Below, one piece after another: positions 18,501 to 21,724 of a stretch of 32,163 bases of DNA. Position 1 is the first letter of the stretch; every line of letters begins with the position of its first letter. Below the pieces are notes generated by a model. It had not been told where the DNA came from and made no database searches. It saw only the letters and a program-made list of their open reading frames with translations. The position numbers and the translations under genes were made by a program. This stretch comes from Bacilli bacterium (GTDB lineage: Bacteria; Bacillota_I; Bacilli_A; RF39; UBA660): NCBI GenBank assembly GCA_017428495.1, contig JAFRQS010000008.1, forward strand, positions 1 through 32,163. Direction: 5' to 3'.

Positions 18501-20451
18501 AAGAATGGATAGAGATGAATTTGTAAGAACTCTTACAGATATATATAGAAGAAATCCAGAAACAGTAAATAAAGTAGTAGAAAAGTTATCTGAAGGTGAA
18601 AGAAGTATATTTGATAGCTTGCTACAAAATATTAATAGTTCTATACAAGAACAATGGATTTCTAGATTAACAACTGATGAAAAAATGGCTATTAGGACAT
18701 ATGCAGAATTCTTCGATTCAATTGAACCTTATGTTGCTAGTGAAATATTAGGAAGACCTATAGATCATTATGTTACAGCTAATGATTTGTTGAGAATGGG
18801 TTATGAATCATTTGCAAATCTCCATCTTGATAGTGCAATAGAAAAATTTGGAGTATTACCAGATACTATAGTTGTATATAGAGGTTCTGGTATAGGTTCA
18901 TTAAGTCAATTTGGAGAGATAGATACAAGTAATTTAAGTAGTTTAATTGGTAAAACGTTTATAGATAAAGCATATATGAGTACAAGTTTATTAAGAAGCA
19001 AAGCAAAAGCGGCGGTAGGTAAATCTACAGATGTATTATTTAAAATAACTGTACCAAATGATGCGAATTATGGAGCATATATAGAGTCACAATCAAATTT
19101 AAGTTATCGTCAAGCAGAATTTTTATTAGCAAGAGATACACATGCTATTATTGAAAATGCATATGTTGATGAAAATGGTAAGATTAATATTGAGATGAGA
19201 TTATTTAAACCAGCTACTGAAATTAAGATAGAGGAGTCTTCTAAAGAGAGTGTACATAAGGATACAAAGTCATCAATGGATGTAATTAGTGATGTAAAAA
19301 CAAAAAAAGCTAAGTCTAAATTATTAAGCAGAATAAAATCATTCTTTAATCCTGATATGACTAGTCTTACTGATGCTGAAAAGTTTAAGAAATTAGATAC
19401 TGCTTCTAACATTGAGAGAATAAATTTAATTGTTAGTATGAAAGATCCTAGTTATATAGAGAAGTCTATTGTTAAATTAGTGGGATTAGAAGATAAATTA
19501 AGAGTTATTGAACTATTACCAAGTGAAGATTTAAAGATGGTTGCTATAAAGAAATTATCATCTGTGGTTCCAGTGAAAAGATTAAGTCAGAAAGAATTTG
19601 GTTATTTAGATAAAGATGGTAAATATCCTATTACATATGATGGTAAAACTGATACAATAGTTATTCCTAATGATTTTAATAAATATGGTGAATCATTATT
19701 ATCAAAATATGAAACACAATTAAGTTATATAGCTAGAAGATGGGGTATGACTTCAACTGAAGTTCAAGAATTATTTAATCAAAAAATAAAAGAATTTATA
19801 GATGATGGTATTTTTGGAAGAAGAGTTAAGGCTTCAACTATATCTAGATTATTAGATAGTGGAGTAATATATAATCAGTTTCAAACTGGTACTAGTCAAG
19901 GTAAGAATGATCCTTATACTAGAATTGATATAGAGCAAAGAGTATTGGGAGTAGATATGTTTATGAATGCTGGTAATAGACCTATTTATGGTATGGTATT
20001 ACCAGAGATTTCAAAAGATACAATGGAGCATATTTTTGGTGATAAAGCTCCAGGTAAATGGTATAGTGGTACTGATGGTTGTATTTTAATATTTGATAAA
20101 GATGCAATAATTAGAAGTACAACGTTTACTTTAGGAGATTCACTAAATTTTGATGCTAATGTAGTAGCGTCTTCTGCTATAGATCCTAAATTCTTTGGAT
20201 TTGGTGAAAGTATACTTATGGAAAAAGTTAGATCTATGTCAAAAGAACAATTTATAAAGTCTAAATTGACTGATATATTCTATGATAATAAAGATAATGA
20301 TTATGATGATCATTATATAGAATTACAAATTCATGGATTAAATGCACATTCTTTAAGTTCTATTAAGGAAATTGTGTTTAATGATACACCATTACCATAT
20401 ATTCAAAATAAGTTAAAAGAATTAGGAATTAGCTGGAGAGTTATTGGATAA
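1..20451 (+). CDS. Giant modular multi-enzyme effector/toxin-like protein (5' partial)
   Basis: The frame is open from base 1 to a TAA at 20449-20451, so at least 6,816 residues are present and the true start lies upstream; the ATG at 49 is internal, because codons 1-16 already match the same module at 5017. Order of parts (residue n at base 3n-2): five papain-like cysteine-peptidase modules, helical repeats between them, a transglutaminase-like domain, a long helical stretch, a nucleotidyltransferase-fold domain, an unrecognised domain, a gluzincin-type metallopeptidase, an ADP-ribosyltransferase and a DUF3626-like C-terminus. No transmembrane segment is evident in the visible part; a signal peptide would lie outside the window. 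The many unrelated enzymatic domains joined by recurring short linkers, followed by an ADP-ribosylglycohydrolase gene 38 bases downstream, suggest a polymorphic toxin or secreted effector. A non-secreted or adhesin-like role cannot be excluded. The frame is well supported by protein-level repeats along its length; the function is inferred. Confidence 0.9.
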   Translation, partial: QTANGRVLNDARLLTDMFTHINNNVLVKGENGNYTIANSNEGYVNLAAYWKATNKFLESKGVSYRIDQSFEHITSQNIISYEEIITVIRENLKAGKNVMICGAGFTLYLDGIIPNNNIGAHIMTVVGIDIDGNLIVDSWGEEYTIDLRAELARAGEKFASNREGRSNERYVDIEVFDFVENGVVDTSTQTATASIDATFEAREAASTLDMDVDTVSDQSQTLPDYFGEIYRSSEILEVLQNGDIDVGSYMFEAVQEFAKYVIENNIQLNVSENVRTAIEILSNTENICLNINEVIKEGVSAIILPSEFGNLGTSLLFEDLQNGDIASYSYEAVVKMAKYIAENNIQLNVSENVRTAIDVLSNISEENICLNINEVIKEGVSAIILPSEFGDMRTSLLFEDLQNGNITSHYEAVVKMAEYIAENNIQLNVSENVRTAIDVLSNISENEVCVNIGTIINENAEPIILPKSIGKTEVLQLLETMQEDHLVISKDLVDFAEIIKEKNIKFNNPVLDSVISAIPSLPKNLVVVNMSEVINNSAKPITIPLEITSESGHIINISGLTNWLSDIIDNYNNYGTDIFESIYEVFMNNYFETLDVTMDEVISAVQEIISSNSEIMSTKFGMSLQMISELSTYCPFKLGDDYIKLPVSFDGISTKNIVRLFSSDNIISFKNALLAESLETRQQYIKAIDSLKSYFESNGMTVDMGMDEEFIKKLGREVKYTVENVETSLQKMFESFIANEGAYGVKQGIVREILEEIGVRTAIENLMGQEQSNETFLKALEKFDMTEEEFFNALANVSFDSIIGGAYSERISLKVFSDLLEQVTINFPGMTTKDAIRVLYLLESDESGCGGICNYASAANMIFEKFMGKEELFEEYFGYPMYIETAKGRVLNDARLLTDMFTRINKDLIYKDGDTYRVANDSKTYINLAEDGNYAYINKFFAEKGIPLKVSPEVDISTRYNVVGYEELVQAVKDQLNKGSSVSLIGFGFDLIDVTGIPHTLTGGHIMTITGIDSQGNLIVDSWGKEYRVNIEEAIKNKVDPNGYVRIVSFEVNESTNSTVEVSPAQSPVEVKTEQIAAREFSNKKETIADDEFIDESRATSRYNTASNIETTVLPEKIGWFNTKDIITNLKNGNISFFGGIQEFAQYVVEHNIELDLDENIITALNKLGRIGEGQYCANIKSVISENAEPILIPAEFNYYSTATMLFNIERGNVSFSNSLVELAKYITENNIQVDLDENTINALGKIAKISGDNFCVNINDVIRGISEPVLIPSKFDGMDISSVLYYAEKNIPIPSYMNNSLTKFAQYVVEHNIKLNLNESTMEALNRLGSISEGSICVNINDVINNGVMPITVPNQIVVGTKTIQTSKIIGVLSESSSVYSAMVSEYADINKNNIHEVLNAFFGNNESLKALYSDSLKLIEQCENSFVYRDNSYKYTLLSKEFMGVKTSDIVDLITGKDINIVNRYINADVQTRLEMAEKIKAFEKYVKEVNPKADLVIKNQIIEKLTRTVVEVTDVEVRTPLQGMFEAMKNLQGQYGANQGIVRNLIQRLGVNDVVNSLFGETIKTEDFMKVLSEMNIDEQQLLDMIVKPDPDGIIRNVDGQVFASLIEQVQKNYPGMSIKDSIKVLYLLETHDGSRGICNYATVANMIFNKYIGNEAQFEIDFGYPMYIQTANGRVLNDARLLTDMFTHINNNVLVKGENGNYTIANSNAGYVNLAGYWEATNKFLESKGVSYRIDQSFEHTTSRNIISYEEIITAIRENLKAGKNVMIGGAGFDIYSNGNLLRSDVGGHIMTVVGIDSNGNLIIDSWGRECTIDLRAELARAGEKFASKSEGKSNERYVDIQVYDIVDNSAITNTSSTTVTANMDAEIESAMETIAEEEFIDESTMSSKFDNEDSVSTVQNDQTTIPDSERSLESLRAERDAIIGKKTLTAAEYNRERELNSLIAKRAMKEKGVKVSNTESTVTTTQEVSTTTIQSNITLPSGEVIDIARITEVFRNSESVVNALQSGVIEGINVKDVFKAIKEAQISGTQIELDSAAQSIVDTYASLSEGEVLLNPVEAYNGQTSIVMSETINGVSTQEVYDALVSGKFDTLIEKIGTDVQTKQNYLSTLQTMMNSEVGNVHGIELGNVIKAVEEIKAYGIVDGVLIAGDSTIDMSIIENLFSDSTRFGQLLRSSAITGDISTGFSMSQALEIIADAQNNGLSISVDQKVQDLIDVYKTLNSGEMLFNPFDVYNGGNSIVLSSDIVEKYGSDFISRVYGNTLSNFITPVNNELLEQFANEEAIRGKYIYEDGFTGSLLKIENGLPVSFNGIKTLELIKFLNNGNLQGSAYINALLELSNYVETGTMNTDILSSSTLSRVARGISSISDILKCNYIGNVRVSNIFKNIKVLQNSGIQIQLEENIQTVVDAFASLKEGEILFNVSEVYNGKTAIVLTSDIVSKYGLRYIEDIRFELEQGLNPLHSENQIEYFIEEPGIKGNYILSDAGEIIRIENGVPIKFRGIETSSLLEYLSTGVTSGNISNYVDAIHEFIDYVKANNIGFVRDGNLYFNSNFEWVSNEGISHFIDIDFNTFTKLSTLSNLDRNSTILNMEEFLNGKENAIILPNYIGNNKISSTILLESLQTGRITENMSAELIEFSKYVVSHNIPLSSLKLDQNALETISTLSKFSKDALSKLSKDGIYLNIQNIVYVLNGLQNGRVNLSTDMVEFANYVFRNNLQVDLGLNQTAVGLLNELSNLDYDVVSFVIDKNTLTINKYLNSDIRTRMDMATKIKEFSNNSFVRQFASSNLNVDSNVLNQLTRGKVRTGNVKIRTPLQGMFERMRQIQGQYGVNQGIVRNLIQRLGVNDVVNHLFGQKIKIEEFMKVLSEMNIDDQKLFDMITKPDPDGIIRNVDGKVFADLIGQVQKNYPGMSVREAIKVLYLLESAEAGGFGICNYATVANMIFNRYMGNEAQFEHDFGYPMYIETANGVRILNDAMLLTDMYSYSNHDVLIIKDLNGRYVIINSNEYDVNLASDWTAINRFLAHKGVSYRVNEEIRIDTRSDPSVLYENLIRNIYENLKAGKNVMFCGAGFNLYSDDRISTDVGGHIMTVVGIDGKGNLIVDSWGRECTIDLRAELARVGEKFKSKNEGRASTRYLNIRVYDFVGNGKVNVAPQTASVRTFEATETSRQSIEVKDVSKLKMTTGLNFSKTFNYNDSYRGYDFVVSPKTTLSEAIASITSNNIEGRVLLEIQDTLELNADLIASIPDNVEVRIVGSYSESYLNRITNPNEAVAFLNKATYTKEQLLQINEELTKFDSLVDPNWSDMEKARFIYEYLSDSNNMNYVAHPAGGNMSRGAQFDSLMSLVTRESTCNGFAHTYQALAQRLGLECYELTGVLSETPTNKVGNGHAFNAVIIDGKTILVDTVRKYQNAPFNNGTGFGVTNVSEYNIQRNQVISANDINAHNDGSGNIVSSDVTVNMDSEIAPARETIADDEFIDESRVTSTLDEDVSESPIESIQFMDGESMTIEEVQEFFKSDVLDAIEEGVDISEIAKATKEAQLRGVKIDLDESSQRLVDSYARVGENEILINPTEVYNGQEAHILPASISEISTESFINMLLELDDINKFNSAINNSKTARIYRDIIELFEAETKDAKTLEWLDSLAEKFDVSHSQIQSISSTLYEEFKQEKDILGLFGADQNAVAKLISDLDITEIIKEKLGVELTGKQLLEAIVQNIGDMPELKLKVFRYKVTESFRAGGVDVDYMLFGKTKADISDLEFYSKFENMSVEAIERIFGTGFYTNMFSSLETLETLVKQVKSIYPGMSTAESVKFLYLMETTEAGGRGICNYAATTNLIMNKYVGREADFLRDFGYPMYIEENGVRIQNRTQLMVDLYATMNDGTLVKVNSDSTYTIANSSEEYVHLTDEIRLNENLVNTFFARKGLDLRLEPQFEFSSDKHVEHYGKLLEKISEELQKGNEVQLTAVGFNIYSNGKLLRSNVSGHIMTVVGIDSNGHLIVDSWGRECTIDLKTTLENLGDKYTRKIVLPSGKAITRAFERFVNIASFDLVQGTSSMKTITPSSTTSSIDSSIDTSNTDIEIDSREESVSLETSGTLSESARMSTNVELGSMDYSGLEFIPEKYSFLKQFIVENGLVDNAQEIFKFVDGELDLEETLGELENQNLNEKSTLKFWLLLNKNMDLSGLEFYDAIQELAQVFETHESLFESIKTLESEFYTYINNVDVLPILSSTKTTAELVEALSKSNLSNALKMLGIMQENGIEYTNSEGVQVKVELTSGQQEMLRFIKGTGFYGDLSNIFSEDGSVKESFIIEYINSPNSYAQEMEIKYLIENQFKFNLDIESHSSSGYLKVLGLMEENGVEYIDNQGILAKVKLTDMQRKLLEFIKDTNFDGDLSEIFNKDGTVSIQRIESTSSLKEVRIKQVLDHGFTINTPDGNISSIEYIAIHLDELIMLDTSKCPRIVETIVEYIDKDHFRKMFSKLEIDAKMEILNIYADYADSSNLHLNAFTEFLTHCENLESYTSIQIRRISGMIGRVSFSNSSEMRAISNNIMSALSTKENYEEYITETENIFLKNNLPKFAKKFKVMELLHFGTQLNIDQILKIPTFNEILSKWLPEYAIISQEERAMAQEKAIAEIKKIIFRDLLRTTFASNNRDAREYLINIKVGNELFGRIKTKEQFESLTESQKEVLSVYASHLDMLYQQLKGRSIVKENLTLFENLQRLNRVYTSFNRMNLPDMIVKAFAGDAGFSTYSELENFMNESVQRADTRNREFARKFINGEISGESLIHRGDLVKSLASKSLASSILGEGILMPELLLDLSSNATPFDADFWRVTESIGLSIIRNPGFGNIQYVIPTSDRFITTKGTDFQNPNGVSNSVEEALKPGNYELIYGASGTKLIHYGIRTGLPSAEIGFFYASEDMDHDYSDSSYLKLQIAMNGFYIPIISKETGQLIFTPEDFDLLRSKMNGLAYYGFGDYQYSSYLMEGAHDIIDGLFTQLQSSKSPLFQINAVREIIGLEGVKVVPTGTYEFTARDGISEILKGDFAKRLSPERVSSLYEALKDGYFDEVIKETAITESDRLEVLLKISELDVVRKRNAVNSTINKVLSEVAKEFGIDLTAKTELDPEVTVGNVELIDTGSTGRKANLPGDGDFDFTVRIDRTLFMNSKFMQEFSRRLHEEFGRISERAAGEEAFQKVSTDSYGIRDKYIKLEGLDVLVDIDISFIQKTNRYDYSTDMALAERYESMKDSRARDLAIANVLRLKAAMKEGKCYKPNRSDASQGGLGGIGVENLVLQNGGSLIEGAMSFLEGTKTITYADYLVSNPNATFVDYLKATGDARLSFEEFNKHYQLCDFGSNHFAEKRATGRTEAAISSNYYPFDNFVSNMSAEGYAKVVKVLEDLIIKADPKPLDRITKITPSGDMSSITDTHTEERIVSEIEEYATVEDESILEESTPSPTVARSSGLIYGPKKSSTTGFHEATDADLEDNKSTTSETKEVKVGESTITGKPSTIVDLSKIHSSDELLSVLFNNNSLENNALRDKSYIKYWLEALKEGKIKPDSYDSRSGENPAASQAAEKIVGFRENVFNSDKIYKLSEEEMDVRGMYDYRITIKNSESINPTDAANFTKALYDELQKQEIGFRTKNLWDADAIILYLDKSQLLDTVKVLEGLKDSTRYGQSVVNAIQNFGETIAFGATISENPYYGISMAHSESEFGAKPSGLRSSYYGGNYGTTFNSYVGEVLLKPTYNELMEKYNKDLSKVTVDEVYEMVLEKHRTYMLGEGSTENIPLWMNRRNYLEYKANNNASNITKENNGFRMATDDDLARNNPIRTTNALDDMKFKRELDKLYDPDPAIGKLVAKYLNKYAPIYTEENMEKVEKIYKYLSTKRSNEKLAKAISDYYHSKANKRGFITETYEGVKIKIIKNIDTSAQVYDLWYVVDKIDELRAMYGNIDLKEVVIYDTKCPSNCMYMEQYKMKSFDALAEVSVKDGSIKLYATETIDDMTIYHEYAHLIGEDLVKKNPNISEEWIEAINSDQAFVNEYARTSVEEDFAESVAAYMENPSEFIKKFPSRYEFIKKYVDTSGKIDIGKKGKPIEVVKMKERVKTGTISPLSDSARISSAIIEETTNNSVNFEDAEALAKYFGDPYLYLWEVLRKRNFNPETRMDRDEFVRTLTDIYRRNPETVNKVVEKLSEGERSIFDSLLQNINSSIQEQWISRLTTDEKMAIRTYAEFFDSIEPYVASEILGRPIDHYVTANDLLRMGYESFANLHLDSAIEKFGVLPDTIVVYRGSGIGSLSQFGEIDTSNLSSLIGKTFIDKAYMSTSLLRSKAKAAVGKSTDVLFKITVPNDANYGAYIESQSNLSYRQAEFLLARDTHAIIENAYVDENGKINIEMRLFKPATEIKIEESSKESVHKDTKSSMDVISDVKTKKAKSKLLSRIKSFFNPDMTSLTDAEKFKKLDTASNIERINLIVSMKDPSYIEKSIVKLVGLEDKLRVIELLPSEDLKMVAIKKLSSVVPVKRLSQKEFGYLDKDGKYPITYDGKTDTIVIPNDFNKYGESLLSKYETQLSYIARRWGMTSTEVQELFNQKIKEFIDDGIFGRRVKASTISRLLDSGVIYNQFQTGTSQGKNDPYTRIDIEQRVLGVDMFMNAGNRPIYGMVLPEISKDTMEHIFGDKAPGKWYSGTDGCILIFDKDAIIRSTTFTLGDSLNFDANVVASSAIDPKFFGFGESILMEKVRSMSKEQFIKSKLTDIFYDNKDNDYDDHYIELQIHGLNAHSLSSIKEIVFNDTPLPYIQNKLKELGISWRVIG
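660..1640 (+). repeat. Tandem helical protein repeats (~80 aa, 240-base period)
   Basis: Three to four consecutive units of about 80 residues share the pattern LQNG...FA.Y(I/V).ENNIQLNVSENVRTAI..LSN...(I/V)C.NI..VI......IILP. Bases 1021-1095 and 1261-1335 are identical, giving a 240-base period. Related units recur at about 3340-4080, 5950-8260 and 10500-10780, where the tail reads E(V/A)YNG....(I/V)(L/M). The function is unknown; a solenoid-like spacer or binding scaffold between peptidase modules is plausible. Confidence 0.7.
2515..3165 (+). other. Papain/C39-like cysteine-peptidase module 2
   Basis: A complete module: GGICNYASAAN carries the presumed nucleophile Cys (codon 2557-2559), followed by FGYPMYIET, then GGHIMTITGID with the His (codon 3013-3015) and VDSWG with the Asp. 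The Cys..His..Asp order and the DSWG ending fit the papain/C39-like fold. A helical pre-domain (about 2170-2510) ending in FPGMTTKDAIRVLYLLES precedes it and is conserved before the other modules. Assignment is by motif only. Confidence 0.65.
4885..5560 (+). other. Papain/C39-like cysteine-peptidase module 3
   Basis: Catalytic-type motifs are intact: GICNYATVAN (Cys codon 4924-4926), GGHIMTVVGID (His codon 5377-5379) and IDSWG. The first 300 bases after 5017 are nearly identical to the start of the window (module 1), which indicates recent duplication or gene conversion between modules 1 and 3. Module 4 is more divergent at the DNA level but keeps the same protein pattern. Confidence 0.65.
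5017..5320 (+). repeat. Near-identical copy of the window's first 300 bases
   Basis: Bases 5017-5135 are identical to 1-119, and only about seven differences occur up to ~300, all inside the cysteine-peptidase modules. Offset is 5,016 bases (1,672 codons), so the reading frame is kept. Confidence 0.9.
8770..9450 (+). other. Papain/C39-like cysteine-peptidase module 4
   Basis: Cys in GICNYATVAN (codon 8812-8814), His in GGHIMTVVGID (codon 9271-9273) and Asp in VDSWGRECTIDL are all present. The pre-domain at about 8440-8760 (R.PLQGMFERM..IQGQYG.NQGIVRNLIQRLG) closely matches the one before module 3. It is followed by the transglutaminase-like domain rather than by another helical repeat block. 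Confidence 0.65.
9850..10300 (+). other. Transglutaminase-like domain
   Basis: The stretch contains ESTCNGFAHTYQALAQRLGL (Cys codon 10066-10068), then GNGHAFNAVIIDGK (His codon 10177-10179) and ILVDTV (Asp codon 10222-10224). Cys-His-Asp with this spacing is characteristic of the transglutaminase/protease-like superfamily (TGc domain), which acts as a protease, amidase or cross-linking enzyme. It is preceded by a helical stretch with WSDMEKARFIYEYLSD, typical of the region just before such domains. Substrate unknown. Confidence 0.7.
11455..12165 (+). other. Papain/C39-like cysteine-peptidase module 5
   Basis: This last copy keeps GICNYAATTN (Cys codon 11494-11496), SGHIMTVVGID (His codon 11962-11964) and VDSWGRECTIDL. 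It is more divergent elsewhere: its pre-domain (about 11020-11440) lacks the QGQYG motif, and there is an insertion near KIVLPSGKAITRAFERF. It closes the peptidase-module part of the protein. Confidence 0.6.
14360..16230 (+). other. Nucleotidyltransferase-fold domain with preceding conserved region
   Basis: The motif DTGSTGRKANLPGDGDFDF (Gly-Ser codons 15424-15429; Asp codons 15463 and 15469) fits the pol-beta superfamily signature G-S-x(9-13)-D-x-D, and VLVDIDISF (15658-15684) supplies a third acidic strand. GGIGVENLVLQNGGSLIEGA (about 15862-15921) resembles the helix/YGSF-like region of archaeal-type CCA-adding and OAS-like enzymes. The upstream part (about 14360-15060), with LIHRGDLVKSL, HYGIRTGL, AMNGFYIPI and FTPEDFDLLRSKM, looks like a separate conserved domain that I cannot name. 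A transferase acting on tRNA or another nucleotide acceptor is one possibility; the reaction is not determined. Confidence 0.6.
16540..17440 (+). other. Unrecognised domain bracketed by GF..ATD.DL peptides
   Basis: About 300 residues between two copies of the linker GFxxATDxDL. Visible features include LSEEEMDVRGMYDYRITI, a segment rich in Gly/Tyr/Ser (ISENPYYGISMAHSESEFGA, then LRSSYYGGNYGTTFNSYVGE), and a C-terminal NIPLWMNRRNYLEYK. The Gly-rich core distantly recalls HopA1-type effector domains, but the similarity is too weak to name it. No catalytic motif is certain. Confidence 0.35.
17740..18265 (+). other. Zinc metallopeptidase domain (HEYAH, gluzincin type)
   Basis: DMTIYHEYAHLIGEDL contains the HExxH zinc motif (codons 18031-18045). 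About 40 residues later EEDFAESVAAY supplies a candidate third zinc ligand Glu with the E(E/D)FAE pattern seen in anthrax lethal-factor-like (ATLF) and related gluzincins. It lies between the GFRMATDDDL and LSDSARIS linkers, consistent with a discrete warhead. Substrate unknown. Confidence 0.65.
18390..19215 (+). other. ADP-ribosyltransferase domain (R-STS-QxE)
   Basis: All three signature elements of the C3/VIP2-type exoenzyme fold appear in order: VVYRGSG (Arg codon 18880-18882), YMSTSL (Ser-Thr-Ser at 18979-18987) and YRQAEFLL (Gln 19111-19113, Glu 19117-19119). A helical N-terminal half with WISRLTTDEKMAIRTYAE is typical of these toxins. The QxE form is known from Asn/Gln-directed enzymes, ExE from Arg-directed ones. 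A basic stretch (TKKAKSKLLSRIKSFF, about 19300-19347) follows. The downstream ADP-ribosylglycohydrolase supports an active transferase. Confidence 0.8.
19580..20448 (+). other. C-terminal DUF3626-like domain
   Basis: The last 290 residues include NRPIYGMVLPE, CILIFDKDAIIRSTTFTLGD and DDHYIELQIHGLNAHSLSSI. The order 'RPIYG..., R.T.T.GDS, YIE.Q.HG' matches what I recall of DUF3626, a family suspected to be ADP-ribosyltransferase-like. If so, the protein ends with a second ART-type warhead next to the hydrolase gene. The family match is from memory of motifs and needs a profile search. Confidence 0.4.
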
Positions 20452-20473
20452 TGGTATATAATATTAATTACTC

Positions 20474-20489
20474 AAAAGGGAGGTATTGT
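20474..20489 (+). promoter_or_regulatory. Ribosome binding site that sets the start of the ADP-ribosylglycohydrolase
   Basis: AAAAGGGAGG (20474-20483) lies 6 bases before the ATG at 20490. An earlier in-frame ATG at 20451 overlaps the giant gene's stop (TAATG) but has only a weak GGAGAG 10 bases upstream, so 20490 is preferred. Confidence 0.75.
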
Positions 20490-21671
20490 ATGAATATAAA
20501 TGATAATACGAGAATTATAGCTACAAGCGATGATTTATTGTTAGTTACTAATGATGAAGAAGCTGATTTTAATGCAATAAAGAAATATGGATTTATAGTA
20601 AATACAAATGGAGAAGTTGTAAGTCCTTATCAAACAATTGGTTTTTTAACTAAATATGCATTGTGGGAACCTACAGATATTAAATACTCAGAATTTAGAA
20701 AAGAAAATAGAGTAAGTTCTAAAGATTGGCTATTTGGATTTGCAGTTGGTGATGCTTTTGGTGTACCAGTTGAATTTATGAGCAGGGAAGAAATAAAAAA
20801 ATTAAAATTAGATGATATGAAAGGTAATATGTCTCATAATGTACCAGTTGGTTCTTGGAGTGATGATACTTCTATGACAATTGCTACAATGGATTCAATT
20901 ATAAATATGAATGGTGATATTAATTATGAAGATATAATGTCAAATTTCATAGAGTGGCTTACAACTTCTAAATACTCTTCGACTGATTATACATTTGGTG
21001 TTGGTGGAATCATATTTAAAGCATTAAGTAAATATGAAAGAGGTACTAAAGCATTAGAATGTGGATGCTCTGAAATAAGGGATAATGGTAATGGTAGTTT
21101 AATGAGAATATGTCCAATATCTATGTATTGTATTGAAAATGGATTAACTGAAGAAGAAACAGTAAAAGTTATAAATGAAGCATCAGGAATTACTCATGCA
21201 CATGATATTAGTAAGATGGGATGCTTTATATATACTGAGTTTCTTAGAGTAATATATGATACTAAAGATGTTAGGAAGGCGTTTGATCATATTTGTGGTA
21301 TTGATTATTCTAAATATTATAGTGACAAAGCTTTAAAGGAATATGAAAAATTGCTTTCTAAGAAATTCTTATTACTAAGTGAAGAAGATATAAAAGAAAG
21401 TGGATATGTAGTTGATACTTTAGAATCTGTAATTTATAGTATAATTTCTACTAATAATTATAGAGATGCTATAAAATTTGCTGTAAATTTAGGATATGAT
21501 ACAGATACTGTAGCAGGTATAACTGGTTCTATAGCAGGTGTGTTATATGGACTTGAAAATATACCATATGAATGGTTAGTAAAATTACAAAAGGTTGATT
21601 ATTTAGAAGAAATATGTGAGAAATTTGATTCAGTTGTAAAAAAAAATGAAGAAGTTAATAAAAAACTTTAA
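20490..21671 (+). CDS. ADP-ribosylglycohydrolase (DraG/ARH family), candidate immunity or antidote
   Basis: 393 residues from the ATG with the strong SD. Family motifs are all present: GDAFGVP (residues 87-93), WSDDTSM (123-129, metal-binding Asp pair), DNGNGSLMR (198-206), THAH (235-238) and GYDTDTVAGITG (335-344). Members cleave ADP-ribose from Arg, Ser or other modified residues using two Mg2+ ions. The first ~75 residues precede the catalytic domain and are not typical; they could bind the toxin. The gene follows the giant ART-containing gene by 38 bases with no terminator between, so co-transcription is likely. By analogy with Tri1, which reverses Tre1 ADP-ribosylation, it probably protects the producer. 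No signal peptide is seen, so it should act in the cytoplasm. A general housekeeping ADP-ribose hydrolase is the alternative. Confidence 0.88.
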   Translation: MNINDNTRIIATSDDLLLVTNDEEADFNAIKKYGFIVNTNGEVVSPYQTIGFLTKYALWEPTDIKYSEFRKENRVSSKDWLFGFAVGDAFGVPVEFMSREEIKKLKLDDMKGNMSHNVPVGSWSDDTSMTIATMDSIINMNGDINYEDIMSNFIEWLTTSKYSSTDYTFGVGGIIFKALSKYERGTKALECGCSEIRDNGNGSLMRICPISMYCIENGLTEEETVKVINEASGITHAHDISKMGCFIYTEFLRVIYDTKDVRKAFDHICGIDYSKYYSDKALKEYEKLLSKKFLLLSEEDIKESGYVVDTLESVIYSIISTNNYRDAIKFAVNLGYDTDTVAGITGSIAGVLYGLENIPYEWLVKLQKVDYLEEICEKFDSVVKKNEEVNKKL

Positions 21672-21724
21672 TAAAATAAAGACAAAATCATAAAAAAATG
21701 ATAAAATTAAGAAGAGGTGTTAGT

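Noticed and set aside
20451..20453. ATG at 20451 (TAATG overlap) as start of the ADP-ribosylglycohydrolase
   Set aside because: The ATG at 20490 has a far better SD (AAAAGGGAGG, 6-base spacing), and the extra 13 residues show no family similarity.
21672..21724. Terminator or promoter between the hydrolase and the 225-aa gene
   Set aside because: No stem-loop with a T run and no convincing -10/-35 pair could be found, so the genes are treated as one operon.
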